Source: Acidobacteriaceae bacterium (lineage in GTDB: Bacteria > Acidobacteriota > Terriglobia > Terriglobales > Acidobacteriaceae). Taken from it: a DNA stretch of 64,000 bases. The number at the start of each line of letters is the position of its first letter. Position 1 is the stretch's first letter. The notes below the pieces were generated by a model. That model was given only the letters and a program-made list of their open reading frames with translations, did not search any database and was not told the DNA's origin. The position numbers and the translations under genes are program-made. Location: contig JANXZS010000093.1 in assembly GCA_025355385.1 (NCBI GenBank), positions 1 to 64,000 of the forward strand. Direction: 5' to 3'. This document shows positions 17,452-27,918 of this stretch, in pieces.

Positions 17452-20076
17452 TCACCCAGAAGCTTCCCGTCCTACCACTTCGAAGCGGAGTTGATTGGTC
17501 TGTCTATCCGCGTCCACACGAAGATGATCGCCGTTGCGTACCTCGCTATCGAGAATCTTCAATGCCAACGGATCCTGGATCAATCGTTGCACGGCGCGCT
17601 TCAGCGGCCGCGCGCCGTACGCGCGGTCGTACCCCACTACCAGCAGAACGTGGCGTGCCTCGTCCGTCAGCTCCAAAGTAATCTTTCGGTCGCTCAATAA
17701 TTTCTTCAAATCGGCCAGGCGCAGATCAATGATGTGAACCAGTTGCTCTTCTCCAAGCGGCCTGAAGATCACGATATCGTCAACCCGATTCAGAAACTCC
17801 GGCCGGAAGCTCTGTCGCAAGATGTCCATCACCTGTTCGCGCGCGAGTTCAAATGCTGCGTCGGTCTCGAGGGACTCTGCCTGCAAAACATGGGACCCCA
17901 GATTCGATGTCATGATCAGTACCGTGTTTTTGAAGTCCACAGTGCGGCCCTTGGAGTCGGTCAGGCGGCCATCATCCAGGACCTGTAGCAACACGTTGAA
18001 GACATCAGGATGTGCCTTCTCGATTTCGTCGAAGAGCACAACCGAATAGGGACGACGGCGCACTGCTTCAGTAAGTTGCCCGCCCTCGTCATAGCCCACA
18101 TAGCCCGGAGGCGCGCCAATCAGCCGTGATACAGCGTGCTTCTCCATGTACTCAGACATATCGATGCGTACCATTGCCTGCTCATCATCGAACAAATATT
18201 CAGCCAATGCCCGCGCCGTCTCGGTCTTGCCAACGCCCGTAGGCCCGAGAAATATGAACGAACCAATTGGGCGCTTGGGATCGCTAAGACCCGCGCGCGA
18301 GCGACGGATTGCGTTTGCAACCGTAACCAGCGCTTCGTCCTGACCGACCACACGTTCCCGCAGACGGCTCTCCATATGCACCAACTTCTGTACTTCGCCT
18401 TCCAGCATCTTGGCCACCGGAATGCCCGTCCACTTGCTGACTATTCGCGCAATGTCTTCTTCATCCACTTCTTCTTTGAGCATCCGCTCCGCACCCGCCA
18501 CTCCATCCTGTGCGGCGTTCAAGTGCGCCAGCTCGGATTCGAGCTTGGGCAATTCTCCGTATTGGATCTGCCCTGCGCGTTCCAGATTTCCGCGGCGCGT
18601 CTGTTCCTCCAACTCGAGCCTCAAAGCTTCAACCTGCTTCTTTAGCGTGCTAAGCCTGGTGATCGCTTCCCGCTCCTTCTGCCACCGAGCCCGCAATCCA
18701 CTTGATTTTTCCTTGAGCTCAGCCAGTTCCTTCTCTACTGCCTGCATCCGCTCTTTGGAGTTCTTGTCGGTCTCCCGCTTCAATGCCGTACGTTCAATTT
18801 CCAACGATGTTGACGCACGCTCAATCTGGTCGATTTCGGTCGGCACGGAGCCGATCTGGATGGCCAGCGAGGCCGCTGCCTCATCCATCAAGTCAATGGC
18901 CTTATCCGGAAGAAACCGGTCCGAGATATAACGATGCGACAGCACGGCGGCCGCGACAATTGCCGAATCCTTGATCCGAACGTTGTGGTGGGCCTCGTAG
19001 CGCTCCTTCAATCCGCGCAGGATAGCGATGGTATCCTCTACGTTCGGCTCGCCCACGTAAACGATCTGGAAGCGGCGCTCTAGCGCCGCATCCTTCTCGA
19101 TGTACTTGCGATACTCATTCAACGTGGTCGCGCCAATGGCCCGTAGCTCACCCCGCGCCAGTGAAGGCTTCAGCATATTGCTGGCGTCGATGGCCCCCTC
19201 CGCCGCGCCCGCTCCAACCAGCGTGTGCAACTCGTCGATGAATAGAATAATTTGGCCATTCGAATCTTCAATGTCCTTGAGCACCGCTTTCAGGCGGTCC
19301 TCAAACTCTCCTCGATACTTAGCCCCGGCGAGCATCGAGGCCAGATCAAGCGAGATCACGCGCTTGTTCTTCAGGCTCTCGGGCACATCACCTGAGACGA
19401 TGCGCCGGGCCAGTCCCTCAACGATCGCCGTCTTGCCCACACCCGGTTCTCCAATCAGCACGGGATTGTTCTTGGTGCGGCGCGAAAGCACCTGGATCAC
19501 GCGTCGAATTTCCTCATCGCGGCCAATCACCGGGTCCAGCTTGCCGCGACGGGCCAGTTGCGTCAGATCCTTGGCATAACGTTCCAGCGCCTGGTACTTC
19601 GCTTCGGGATTCTGATCGGTTACGCGCTGCGTTCCGCGAACCGAGGTCAACGCCCGCAGGATCCCGTCGTGGGTTCCGCCGTGCGCCGCCAGCGCCAACT
19701 GCGCCGGATCATTCTTCTGCCGGGTGAGCGCCAGCAACAAGTGCTCGGTTGATACGTATTCATCCTTGAAGTTTTCGGCTTCTTTAAAAGCCTGGTCGAG
19801 AACGTTTTGCATGGCATTCGACATTGTCGCCTGCGTCGCCCCCCCCGAGACTTTGGGCAGCTTCTCCACCGCACGGTTGACGTCGGTCCCCAACTGGTCG
19901 GTAGCCACTCCCACCTTCTGCAGAACGGGGACAATGATCCCTTCTTTGTCGCCGAGCAAAACCGCGAGCAAGTGCAACGGCAGAAACTCGGGGTTGCCGT
20001 TGTCCGTGGCCCGCCCGCCCGCGCTCTGGATAGCCTCCTGCGATTTGACCGTGAACTTATCCCAACGAATCGCCAT
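17452..20076 (-). CDS. clpB: ATP-dependent chaperone ClpB
   Basis: Hsp104-family disaggregase working with DnaK. 874 residues, close to the usual 857-880. Order: Clp N domain (1-145), NBD1 with GEPGVGKTA and a Walker B in [13 protein letters not shown], coiled-coil middle domain (about 410-530), NBD2 with [20 protein letters not shown] and the arginine finger in NRVDDIVIF. It carries no ClpP-binding loop. hsp20 lies 135 bp upstream on the same strand, which suggests joint heat-shock expression. No CIRCE element was found. Confidence 0.97.
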   Translation of the reverse strand: MAIRWDKFTVKSQEAIQSAGGRATDNGNPEFLPLHLLAVLLGDKEGIIVPVLQKVGVATDQLGTDVNRAVEKLPKVSGGATQATMSNAMQNVLDQAFKEAENFKDEYVSTEHLLLALTRQKNDPAQLALAAHGGTHDGILRALTSVRGTQRVTDQNPEAKYQALERYAKDLTQLARRGKLDPVIGRDEEIRRVIQVLSRRTKNNPVLIGEPGVGKTAIVEGLARRIVSGDVPESLKNKRVISLDLASMLAGAKYRGEFEDRLKAVLKDIEDSNGQIILFIDELHTLVGAGAAEGAIDASNMLKPSLARGELRAIGATTLNEYRKYIEKDAALERRFQIVYVGEPNVEDTIAILRGLKERYEAHHNVRIKDSAIVAAAVLSHRYISDRFLPDKAIDLMDEAAASLAIQIGSVPTEIDQIERASTSLEIERTALKRETDKNSKERMQAVEKELAELKEKSSGLRARWQKEREAITRLSTLKKQVEALRLELEEQTRRGNLERAGQIQYGELPKLESELAHLNAAQDGVAGAERMLKEEVDEEDIARIVSKWTGIPVAKMLEGEVQKLVHMESRLRERVVGQDEALVTVANAIRRSRAGLSDPKRPIGSFIFLGPTGVGKTETARALAEYLFDDEQAMVRIDMSEYMEKHAVSRLIGAPPGYVGYDEGGQLTEAVRRRPYSVVLFDEIEKAHPDVFNVLLQVLDDGRLTDSKGRTVDFKNTVLIMTSNLGSHVLQAESLETDAAFELAREQVMDILRQSFRPEFLNRVDDIVIFRPLGEEQLVHIIDLRLADLKKLLSDRKITLELTDEARHVLLVVGYDRAYGARPLKRAVQRLIQDPLALKILDSEVRNGDHLRVDADRQTNQLRFEVVGREASG

Positions 20077-20211
20077 GTCGTTCGCCCAATTCCTTCATCG
20101 AAATCGAATTGCAATAACAAGCGGGGGAAGGCGATCACGTACCGCCTCCCCCCGCCTATAGGTCAATCTATATGGCCCATCCGAGGCTCTTTCAACTCCG
20201 CCCCGGCGACC

Positions 20212-20742
20212 TTACGCCGCAGGCTGGCTCTTGACCTGCGGATTATGTGTGCCCTCAACCTGCTTGGCCTGGGGCTGCTTTTCTGCGCTCCCCGATGGCC
20301 CAATCGATACTTTGATCTGCTTCGGCTTGGTCTCCGCACGCTTCAACAACTCCACCTTCAGAATTCCGGCTTCATAGCTCGCCTGGATATTCTCCGAATC
20401 CACCGTCGTCGGCAGCGTGAATGCACGATAGAAACTGCCATAGCGGCGCTCAATCCGCTGGAAGTTCTCTTCCTTCTCTTCCTGTTCGAATCTGCGCTCG
20501 CCTTTGATCGACAGAGTGTTGTTCTCCATCTGGATCGACAGATCTTCCTGCTTGATGCCGGGTACTTCCAGTTTCAAGACCACCTTGTGCTCATCTTCAT
20601 ACACATCGACGGGCGGCATAAAGTTTGCCGTCGTCATCGCGTCGCCTTCCCCTTGCGCGCGGGAATAATCCTGGAAAAGGGAGTTCATGCGGTTTTGCAA
20701 AGACATTACATCCCGGAAAGGATCCCAACGGGTAATCGCCAT
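20212..20742 (-). CDS. Hsp20-family small heat-shock protein
   Basis: A 176-residue alpha-crystallin protein that holds unfolding clients for ClpB/DnaK. The N-terminal ITRWDPFRDVMSLQNRMNSLF is typical of class-A bacterial sHsps. The alpha-crystallin domain spans about 45-145 (PPVDVYEDEHKVVLKLEVPGIKQEDL and a C-terminal GILKVELLKR strand). The IxI-type tail is weak (QIKVSIG); the rest of the tail is Gln/Pro-rich. A TTGGAGG box precedes the ATG. Directly upstream of clpB on the same strand. Confidence 0.93.
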   Translation of the reverse strand: MAITRWDPFRDVMSLQNRMNSLFQDYSRAQGEGDAMTTANFMPPVDVYEDEHKVVLKLEVPGIKQEDLSIQMENNTLSIKGERRFEQEEKEENFQRIERRYGSFYRAFTLPTTVDSENIQASYEAGILKVELLKRAETKPKQIKVSIGPSGSAEKQPQAKQVEGTHNPQVKSQPAA

Positions 20743-20897
20743 TTCTGTACCTCCAAGCTAAAAATGATTGGCTGGATTCAGACTTCAGTTCTATGGATGC
20801 GAGGTAGAGCGTAAGCGTTGCATAAAATATGCGCGTTCCTGTGTCATATTGAGCTAGGGATTTCTAAATGTAGCTATCGCATTGGAAATAAGGACTT

Positions 20898-20933
20898 CCG
20901 TCTGAGGGGTGCACCTCAGTCGGCACGTTTTTT
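20898..20933. terminator. GC-rich hairpin with a T run on the plus strand
   Basis: CCGTCTGAGG-ggtgca-CCTCAGTCGG forms a stem with a central T-T mismatch, and on the plus strand TTTTTT follows at 20928-20933. On the minus strand it lies about 30 bp beyond the stop of the methyltransferase gene, where it probably ends that transcript. The strong plus-strand T run fits no annotated plus-strand gene and leaves room for a small RNA between about 20760 and 20933. Confidence 0.5.
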
Positions 20934-20964
20934 GTATCACAGGCCTAAAATCGCCAGCCTAAAT

Positions 20965-22314
20965 TCACCCCACCTCGCAAATCAGGCACTTCAAGTATTC
21001 TGTCTCGGGAATCGTGAGTTGGACGGGGTGATCCCCGGATGCTCCCCGGCGCTCTAGCAGTCGCACCTGCCGCCCAGAATCCCCCGCCGCTGCTGCCACA
21101 ATCGCCGTAAACTCGTCTTGCGAAACGTGCTGCGAGCAGGAGCAGGTCACTAGCGTTCCACCCGGGCGGAGCATCTTCATGGCCCGCAGATTCAATTCCT
21201 TGTATCCCCGCACAGCACCTTCGACCGCGCGTTTAGATTTGGCGAAAGCAGGAGGGTCGAGCACGATCGTGTCGTAGGCTGAGCCGGAGCTGCTCCAGTC
21301 GCGGAGGAGATCAAAGGCGTTCGCCTCCATCCAATCGACGCTTCCCCCGCCTACATGCTTCTCGTTGAGTTGCAGATTCTCCTCTGCCACCTCCAGCGCG
21401 CTGCGCGATGCGTCGATCCCGGTCACCCGGCTACAAACCCGCGCCAGGTGCAGCGCGAATCCGCCCTGATAGCAGCAAACATCCAGTGCTTCCCCGTGCG
21501 CATAAGTGGCCGCTGCAACATAATTCTGCCGCTGATCGAGAAATGCTCCAGTCTTCTGCCCTGAATTGGAGTCGTAGTGAAACCGCAGGCCGTTCAGCTT
21601 GAAGATGGTAGCGGTCAGCGCATGTTCCGGGTCTTCTGCAAAGAGCGGGCCCGGAGCGGGCGCGCCAAGCTCTTCTAACTCGCGGATGCGCGCGTCTGGC
21701 CGCTCCACAATGGCCACCGGCGCAAGCTCTTCCCGCAGAACCTCCACAATCGCTCGACGCACTTCCGCACGATCCATCCCCTTGGTCAGCAACTGCAGAA
21801 TCACCAGGTCTCCGTATTTATCCGCAATCAGCCCGGGCAGCGCGTCCGCTTCGCTGAAGACAAGCCGGCAGGCATCCGTATCGTGCAGCGCAAGGATCCC
21901 CTTCCGGCGATCGATCGCCGCTTTTAACCGGCTGCGCAGCAGTACCAGCCATTCCGCATCCCCAATGACGTCTGTCGAAATCAGCCGCAGAGCGATCTGC
22001 GACGACGGACTATAAAGCGCCGTGCCCATAGGGATGCCGCGGTTGTCGAGCACCGGCAGTAGATTGGAGTCATCTTCCGGGGCCACCACCTGCTCGATAT
22101 CCGACTGGTATACCCACACGTGCCCAAGGCGCAGGCGGTCGCAGGCACGCCGCGAAATCACGGCTGCTGGAGCGCTCAGTTCCACTTCACGCGCCGATAC
22201 CGCCGCCGGCTTGGTCGCTCGACCGCTACTGGTCGCCTTAACTGAGCGCGGCCGGGAGGTGGTCCTGCCCGCTGGCTCGCTTGCCGCTGTCTTCTCTTTT
22301 TCACGCTTTGGCAT
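20965..22314 (-). CDS. rlmI: class I SAM-dependent rRNA (cytosine-C5) methyltransferase, RlmI type
   Basis: A 449-residue enzyme with a Lys/Ser/Arg-rich tail of about 50 residues at the N-terminus, a PUA-like RNA-binding domain (about 52-125, RLRLGHVWVYQSDIE), an EEHAD-like middle section, and a C-terminal Rossmann methyltransferase domain with DVCCYQGGFALHLA, DPPAFAKSK and the catalytic cysteines of TCSCSQHVS. RlmI makes m5C1962 in 23S rRNA of E. coli; the same target here is inferred. The N-terminal extension is absent from E. coli RlmI. Divergent from relA. Confidence 0.82.
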   Translation of the reverse strand: MPKREKEKTAASEPAGRTTSRPRSVKATSSGRATKPAAVSAREVELSAPAAVISRRACDRLRLGHVWVYQSDIEQVVAPEDDSNLLPVLDNRGIPMGTALYSPSSQIALRLISTDVIGDAEWLVLLRSRLKAAIDRRKGILALHDTDACRLVFSEADALPGLIADKYGDLVILQLLTKGMDRAEVRRAIVEVLREELAPVAIVERPDARIRELEELGAPAPGPLFAEDPEHALTATIFKLNGLRFHYDSNSGQKTGAFLDQRQNYVAAATYAHGEALDVCCYQGGFALHLARVCSRVTGIDASRSALEVAEENLQLNEKHVGGGSVDWMEANAFDLLRDWSSSGSAYDTIVLDPPAFAKSKRAVEGAVRGYKELNLRAMKMLRPGGTLVTCSCSQHVSQDEFTAIVAAAAGDSGRQVRLLERRGASGDHPVQLTIPETEYLKCLICEVG

Positions 22315-22571
22315 AGCACTGAGACTATCGGTTCAAACCCATCTTTGCACGTGGGCTCGGGCTTACCTTCTCAGCCCCCGCAAAGTTCCGAGCCTTCCAG
22401 GGCGAGTCCGTCATTTCTGAAATGAATCGACCAGCTACCGCCCGTTGCCCAAGGCGAAACATAGCCGAGGTCTACCAGCGCAGTACGATTGCATCGACGT
22501 TGGAGTTTTGGCGGGCGATCAGCTTGGGATAAGGTAACGGACTTCAATCGCGTCCCAGCCTATAATCAGGT

Positions 22572-24827
22572 ATGGCGACGTTGCACCCATCCCCTGTGGG
22601 TTCCGACCAGGTCCCTGACCCGACAACGGCAAAATTCCGCACGCTGTTGGAAACGGTGCACGCCCATCGCCCCAACGACGACCCTGAAATCATCTGCAAG
22701 GCTTGGGAATTTTGCGTCCATCACCACCAGGGCCAACTGCGCGCTTCCGGCGAGCCCTACATTATCCATCCCCTCGAAGTGGCCCAGGTTCTGGCCGAGA
22801 TGAAGCTCGACTCGACCGCCATCGCAGCCGGGCTGTTGCACGACGCCGTCGAAGATACGACGGTCACTACCGAAGACATCGTGGAGAACTTTGGCGAGCA
22901 GGTCGCTCACATCGTCGAAGGTCTCACCAAGATCGATAAGATCGAGTTCGCCAACCGCGAAGATCGCCAGGCCGAAAACGTTCGCAAAATGTTATTGGCT
23001 ATGGTCACCGATGTTCGCGTCGTCATTATCAAGCTGGCCGACCGCCTGCACAACATGCGCACCCTTGAGCACCTTCCGCAGGAGCGGCAGGAGTCTATCG
23101 CCCGCGAGACTCTCGACATCTATGCTCCCCTCGCCCACCGCCTCGGGATGGGCAAGGTGCGCGGTGAGCTGGAGGATCTCGCCTTCCGCTACGTCGACGC
23201 CATCGGCTATGAGCAGGTGCATGAGTCGGTGGAAGAGCGCCGCATCGAGGGCGAACAATTTTTGAAGGGCGTCGAGGAGACGCTCAAGGAAAAGCTGCGC
23301 GAAAGCGACGTCAAGGCGCGCGTCGAGTGGCGCATTAAACGCCTCTACAGCATCCACCAGAAGTTACAGAAGGCACAGTCCTCGGTCGATCAGGTCTACG
23401 ATCTGCTCGCCATCCGCGTCATCACCGCCAGCGTGCAGGATTGTTATGCGGTCTTCGGCCTCATACACAGCATCTGGCGTCCCGTGCCCGGCCGCATCAA
23501 GGATTTCATCGCCATGCCGCGGCCCAATTTGTATCAGTCACTGCACACAACAGTAATGGGAGAAGGTGGGCATCAATTCGAGGTGCAGATCCGCACCGAA
23601 GAAATGCACCGCATCGCCGAAGAGGGAATCGCGGCGCACTGGAAATACAAGGCGGGTAACTCCCCCATCAGTGCCCGCGATGAGCAGCGGCTGGCATGGG
23701 TAAGGCAGCTCGTCGAGTGGCAGCGGGAGATGACCGATCCCAACGAGTTCCTTTCGATGCTCAAGATCGATCTCTATCCTGAGGAGGTCTATACCTTCAC
23801 CCCCAAGGGCAAGGTCCTCGTGCTGCCCAAGGACTCCACACCTATCGACTTTGCGTATTCCATCCACACCGAGGTGGGCAACACCTGTGTAGGTGCGAAG
23901 GTAAATGGTCGCATGGTGCAACTGCGCACCCGTCTGCGCAACGGCGACATCGTTGAGGTGGTAACCCAGAACGGCCACACCCCCAGCCGCGACTGGCTCA
24001 CCTTTGCCAAGAGTCCTCGCGCCCGCAACAAGATCAAGCACTGGCTCAACGAACATCAACGAGTCCGCGCCATTGAAATCGGCAAGAAGCTGCTGGAGCG
24101 CGAAGGCCGCAGGTACAAGATCGCTCTAAGTCGCTTCAACGATGCGGATTATGCTCGCATCGCGGGTGAGTCCGGCGTAGCCACCGCCGCCGACCTGATG
24201 GCGGCCATCGGCTTCGGAAAGTTCTCCGCCCGCCAGGTGCTCAACAAGCTTTCTCCCGGCATCACTGCTGCGCAGAATGCTGAAGCGGACGCGGCCCCCG
24301 GTGTGGAGGCCAACCCCGGTGGCATGTCCGACGCCGTCAAGCGCCTGCACCTCAACGCCCGGTCGGACTCACTCGAAGTCGAAGGGCAGAATGATCTGCT
24401 CGTCTATCGGGCGCGCTGTTGCAATCCCATTCGGGGCGAAGAAATTGTCGGCTACGTCACCCGGGGCAAGGGAGTAGCCGTGCACGCGCGCAGTTGTCCC
24501 AATGTGCAGAATTTGCTTTACGAAGCCGATCGTCGCATCGCGGTCGAGTGGGCGCGCAGTTCCGCCGACAAGAACGACCGCCTCACCTATCCCGTCAAGC
24601 TGACCGTCTTTTGCGACGACCGCGCCGGGATGCTCAAGGAAATGACCGCCATTATCAGCGACGACAGCACCAACATCCGCGGCGTCGATTCCAAATCGCA
24701 GGAGACCGGCGAGGCCATCGTCGAGTTCGTGATCGATGCTGAAGACGTCCGCCACCTCAACCGCCTCGTCACCGCCCTCCGCCGCATCCCCGGCGTAAGA
24801 GAAGTGCAGCGCACGCAAAAGCTCTAA
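22572..24827 (+). CDS. relA: bifunctional (p)ppGpp synthetase/hydrolase (RelA/SpoT)
   Basis: Stringent-response enzyme of 751 residues. The HD hydrolase domain has an intact HDAVEDT site (His90-Asp91, Glu94-Asp95). The synthetase domain has RIKD at 308-311, the signature of bifunctional rather than RelA-only enzymes, followed by PNLYQSLHTTV. Next are a TGS domain (about 405-470, FTPKGKVLVLPKDSTPIDFAY), a helical and zinc-finger region (RCCNPIRGEEIVGYVTRGKGVAVH), and a C-terminal ACT domain (about 675-751). All parts are complete, so it should both make and degrade (p)ppGpp. Probably the only long RSH protein needed. Confidence 0.96.
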   Translation: MATLHPSPVGSDQVPDPTTAKFRTLLETVHAHRPNDDPEIICKAWEFCVHHHQGQLRASGEPYIIHPLEVAQVLAEMKLDSTAIAAGLLHDAVEDTTVTTEDIVENFGEQVAHIVEGLTKIDKIEFANREDRQAENVRKMLLAMVTDVRVVIIKLADRLHNMRTLEHLPQERQESIARETLDIYAPLAHRLGMGKVRGELEDLAFRYVDAIGYEQVHESVEERRIEGEQFLKGVEETLKEKLRESDVKARVEWRIKRLYSIHQKLQKAQSSVDQVYDLLAIRVITASVQDCYAVFGLIHSIWRPVPGRIKDFIAMPRPNLYQSLHTTVMGEGGHQFEVQIRTEEMHRIAEEGIAAHWKYKAGNSPISARDEQRLAWVRQLVEWQREMTDPNEFLSMLKIDLYPEEVYTFTPKGKVLVLPKDSTPIDFAYSIHTEVGNTCVGAKVNGRMVQLRTRLRNGDIVEVVTQNGHTPSRDWLTFAKSPRARNKIKHWLNEHQRVRAIEIGKKLLEREGRRYKIALSRFNDADYARIAGESGVATAADLMAAIGFGKFSARQVLNKLSPGITAAQNAEADAAPGVEANPGGMSDAVKRLHLNARSDSLEVEGQNDLLVYRARCCNPIRGEEIVGYVTRGKGVAVHARSCPNVQNLLYEADRRIAVEWARSSADKNDRLTYPVKLTVFCDDRAGMLKEMTAIISDDSTNIRGVDSKSQETGEAIVEFVIDAEDVRHLNRLVTALRRIPGVREVQRTQKL

Positions 24828-25042
24828 GTGCGGAACAGTCACTAGACAATTAAGAGTGGCGCAAGCTCCTGAGTCGCTGAATTCGGTTCAACCGTTGCTA
24901 TTGGGAAGAAGCAGAAGATGATTGACGACGTTGAGCTGAAGGGAGATTGCCGCTAAACATCCTGCCCACTGTTGCCAATGGTAAGTGATGTTCCGGTAAG
25001 GCGGAGGTAAGAAATTGTCGAACACCGCCGGGTGCCGGGTGC

Positions 25043-25072
25043 CCCAGGTCTCGATTCTGCGACCTGGGTTTC
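25043..25072. terminator. hairpin between convergent relA and GH42 genes
   Basis: CCCAGGTC (25043-25050) pairs with GACCTGGG (25061-25068) around a 10-nt loop, then TTTC. It is preceded by a direct repeat of CGGGTGC. It may end relA transcripts, although it lies about 215 bp beyond the stop. The rest of the gap holds nothing I can name. Confidence 0.45.
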
Positions 25073-25098
25073 AGCGATGCACGATCTTGCAGCCAATC

Positions 25099-27273
25099 TT
25101 ACTTTTCCTCCACAATCGCCAAATCCCAAGGCTCCAGCGTCACCTCTTGCGCCGAGGCTACTGCCTTACCCGTAAGCAGATCCGTCCCCGCGCCGCGCCC
25201 ATACGCAAAGCTCTGCTTTTCACTGGAGTAGTTCAAATAGAAATGCAGTTGCTTGCCGAAGTCATTCACCCCATGCTTCACTCGCACCGCGGAAGGCAAC
25301 TGCTGATCCGCCCCAGCTAGTCCAGCCGTTCCTAATTCCTCCAGCAGCAGATTCTTCTGCAACGCGTCACTCAAAAATGTGCCTTCGTACGCCAGCGTGC
25401 CCGTGCCATAGGTGTTGCGCGTAATCGCCGGCCATTTACCGAAGAAGGGATGCTCGTACCACGCGACCCCCTGCGCATGCTCCGGGATCAGGAACTCCGC
25501 CCAGTAGGAGACTTTGTTCCCGTCTCCAGCCTTCAGCGGATCGCCCTTCAATGCCAGCGGTTTTTCCAGATTCGAAAACTCCTGGTAGCTGAACCCCGCA
25601 GCCTCTCGCAGCGGTCCCGGTTGCCGCACCCATCGCACCGCGGAGTTCTCATTGGCAAAGCCACTCTTGAAGGTCATCACCACATGTCCACCCTGCTTCA
25701 CGTAGTCGGAGATCTTCGTCAACAGCGCATCGTCCGCAATGTAGAGCGCCGGTACGATCAGCATTTTATAGTCGGAGAAGTTGGTGGAATCAGGAAAAAC
25801 GAAATCCACGCCAACGTTGTTGTTGTAGAGCACGTGGTGAAACTGATGAATCAAGCTGCTGTAATCTACTGGCGCTGTACCCGGACTCCATTGCGCGCCA
25901 GTATGCGTGAAAGGCATAAAGTCGATGGCGTTGGCCGAGTCCACGCTGTACAGTATCGCCACCTGATTCTTGATCTTCATGTTGACCAGTCGCGGACCTA
26001 CCTTCTGCAGCTCATGTGCGGTGCGCGTCACCTCTGCATACACACGATTCGGCTCCAGATCATGCGATAGCACGCCCTTCCAGTAGGTCTCCTGCCCCGC
26101 GTGGATGGAGTGCCAGTGCCAATACTCCACCATGTTTGCCCCGCTCGAAACATGCGTGTAAACGTCGAGCCGTATCTGTCCATCGTAGGGAGGGTATTGA
26201 TTCGCTGAAGTCCAGTCGGTCGTCTGCGCGTTGGTCTCCGTCACCAGGTAATTGCTGTGCTTCAGCGAGCGTGTGTAGTCGCCCGCCTCCGCCTGTGAGG
26301 CGCCATCCATATGTTCCTGTGTGCCGTGATAAGGATTCTGTGCCGCAATATCCAGCACCTTTCCCACTGCGAATTCATTCACATCGCGACGCATCGCCCC
26401 GCCAAAGTCCTGCGTCACAAATTGCTTAGGCCCGCGATACTCGCGCACCAGCGCTGCCTGCCACGATATAAAATCCGTCACGCGCATCTGCTGCCAGCGG
26501 CTCCACTCCAGCTTGTAGCTGGTGCTGGTGGCGCTGTCCCGCGTCGGCATGTTCTCCCAGCCGTTCACGTCCTGGCCCCAGTAGTTCAAAAACCAAGCCT
26601 TGTTCAGGTTGTCGGTGGTGCCGAATTTCTTTTTGAGGTGATTTACGAATCCCGCAAAGACGTCGGGATTGCTGGCTCCGTATGACGAAGTCTCGTTGTC
26701 TACCTGCCAGCCGATCACGGTGGAGTTGTTGCGGTAGTGCTCCACCAGGCTGCGGATCAGTCTCTGCGCGTAGAAACGATACGCCGGACTATCCGTGTCC
26801 ATGTTCTGCCGCATGCCGTAGAACGCCTCTCCGCCGCCCAGCGGCCGCGCCAGTACCTCGGGGTGCGCTTTATACATCCACGTCGGAATCGAGTAGGTAG
26901 GCGTCCCCATGATCACTTTGATCCCGGCCTTCCCCATGGCATCCACCACGCGGTCCATCCACGCGTAGTCGAAGTGACCATCCTCCGGTTCCCAAAGGCT
27001 CCACGTGGATTCGCCCATGCGGACCACGGAAATTCCCGCCTGCTTCATCAGCGCTACATCTTTATCAAGGCGCTCGTACGGCATGTACTCGTGGTAGTAG
27101 GCCGCCCCGTAGAGTATGTTGTCGAAGCGCACCGAGGCAGGCCACTCCGTCTGCGCCCCGCTCGTGGCGGGCGCACTATCCCTCGTCGCCGCGTAAGACA
27201 GTGGGACAGCGCAAGCTAACGTCGCGACGAAAGTCGCGAGGATCAATAACAGGACGACACGAATAGATTTCAC
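25099..27273 (-). CDS. secreted GH42 beta-galactosidase
   Basis: From the GTG at 27273 the product has 724 residues with a clear N-terminal signal peptide (VKSIRVVLLLILATFVATLACAVPLSYA), so it is exported. The GH42 barrel shows LYGAAYYHEYMPYERLDKDV, the acid/base Glu194 in WQVDNETSSYG and the nucleophile Glu346 in VTETNAQTTDW. A trimerisation-like domain and a small C-terminal beta domain follow. GH42 enzymes release galactose from beta-galactosides; most are cytoplasmic, so export is notable. The longer open frame to 27513 overlaps ridA divergently and lacks a plausible leader. Confidence 0.88.
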   Translation of the reverse strand: MKSIRVVLLLILATFVATLACAVPLSYAATRDSAPATSGAQTEWPASVRFDNILYGAAYYHEYMPYERLDKDVALMKQAGISVVRMGESTWSLWEPEDGHFDYAWMDRVVDAMGKAGIKVIMGTPTYSIPTWMYKAHPEVLARPLGGGEAFYGMRQNMDTDSPAYRFYAQRLIRSLVEHYRNNSTVIGWQVDNETSSYGASNPDVFAGFVNHLKKKFGTTDNLNKAWFLNYWGQDVNGWENMPTRDSATSTSYKLEWSRWQQMRVTDFISWQAALVREYRGPKQFVTQDFGGAMRRDVNEFAVGKVLDIAAQNPYHGTQEHMDGASQAEAGDYTRSLKHSNYLVTETNAQTTDWTSANQYPPYDGQIRLDVYTHVSSGANMVEYWHWHSIHAGQETYWKGVLSHDLEPNRVYAEVTRTAHELQKVGPRLVNMKIKNQVAILYSVDSANAIDFMPFTHTGAQWSPGTAPVDYSSLIHQFHHVLYNNNVGVDFVFPDSTNFSDYKMLIVPALYIADDALLTKISDYVKQGGHVVMTFKSGFANENSAVRWVRQPGPLREAAGFSYQEFSNLEKPLALKGDPLKAGDGNKVSYWAEFLIPEHAQGVAWYEHPFFGKWPAITRNTYGTGTLAYEGTFLSDALQKNLLLEELGTAGLAGADQQLPSAVRVKHGVNDFGKQLHFYLNYSSEKQSFAYGRGAGTDLLTGKAVASAQEVTLEPWDLAIVEEK

Positions 27274-27463
27274 GATGAGCGCGATCCTTGAAAGAGGGTT
27301 TGTGGGAACCCGCGATGGTACCAACAACCAGCAACGAATGACAACGCAATCGCCCGAACCGTCGAAGCGCCTCGAATAGTAAGCATCATGGTTAAGCGCG
27401 GCTCTCTGTTTAGGGGATTGAGATCGAGCTGCGAGAGACCGACACAGCTTAGAATAAGGCTGT

Positions 27464-27859
27464 ATGAGCCAGACAAAGATCGCAATGTCCACCAAGGATG
27501 CCCCCGCCGCCATCGGTCCTTACTCACAGGCAGTTCGCGTGGGCGACCTGCTCTTCACCTCGGGACAGGTAGCCCTCGATCCCGCTACCGGCCAGATCGT
27601 CACTGGTGGCATCCGCGAGCAGACGACGCGCGTGCTTGAAAATCTGAAGGCTGTGCTTATCGCTGCAGGGTCAGACCTGAACAACGCCGTCAAGACGGTA
27701 GTCTTCCTCAAAGACATGGGCGATTTCGCCGCGATGAACGAAATCTACGGCAGGTATTTGGCGCCGGAGGGCACCGTCGCACCCGCGCGCTCAACCGTCG
27801 AGGTAGCGCGCCTGCCCAAGGATGCTTTGGTCGAAATTGAAGTGATTGCGACGGTATAG
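27464..27859 (+). CDS. ridA: RidA family reactive intermediate deaminase
   Basis: A 131-residue YjgF/YER057c/UK114 protein. The RidA signature is complete: APAAIGPYSQAV near the N-terminus, FTSGQVALDP, and PARSTVEVARLPKDALVEIEVIA with the conserved arginine that binds the imine carboxylate. RidA hydrolyses 2-aminoacrylate and related enamines and protects PLP enzymes. ATG 27464 has an AAGG box; ATG 27485 is a second option. msrB follows after 60 bp on the same strand. Confidence 0.92.
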   Translation: MSQTKIAMSTKDAPAAIGPYSQAVRVGDLLFTSGQVALDPATGQIVTGGIREQTTRVLENLKAVLIAAGSDLNNAVKTVVFLKDMGDFAAMNEIYGRYLAPEGTVAPARSTVEVARLPKDALVEIEVIATV

Positions 27860-27918
27860 CCAACCGAATCTGGACCAAAAGACGCGCTCGCTCATCCAAT
27901 AAACATTAGGAGTGTGTC

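Noticed and set aside
18136-20161. Several plus-strand frames of 140-173 codons opposite clpB
   Set aside because: Antisense shadows of a well-conserved gene.
19807-20814. 335-codon plus-strand frame across hsp20 and the clpB start
   Set aside because: It lies opposite two conserved genes and their gap; the translation resembles no protein family.
20818-21057. 79-codon plus-strand frame in the hsp20 upstream gap
   Set aside because: It reads through a terminator-like hairpin and into the convergent methyltransferase gene.
25015-25075. GC-rich repeat CGGGTGCCGGGTGCC and CCCAGGTC hairpin considered as a further copy of the 118-bp element
   Set aside because: It shares neither the terminal repeats nor the internal hairpin of that element.
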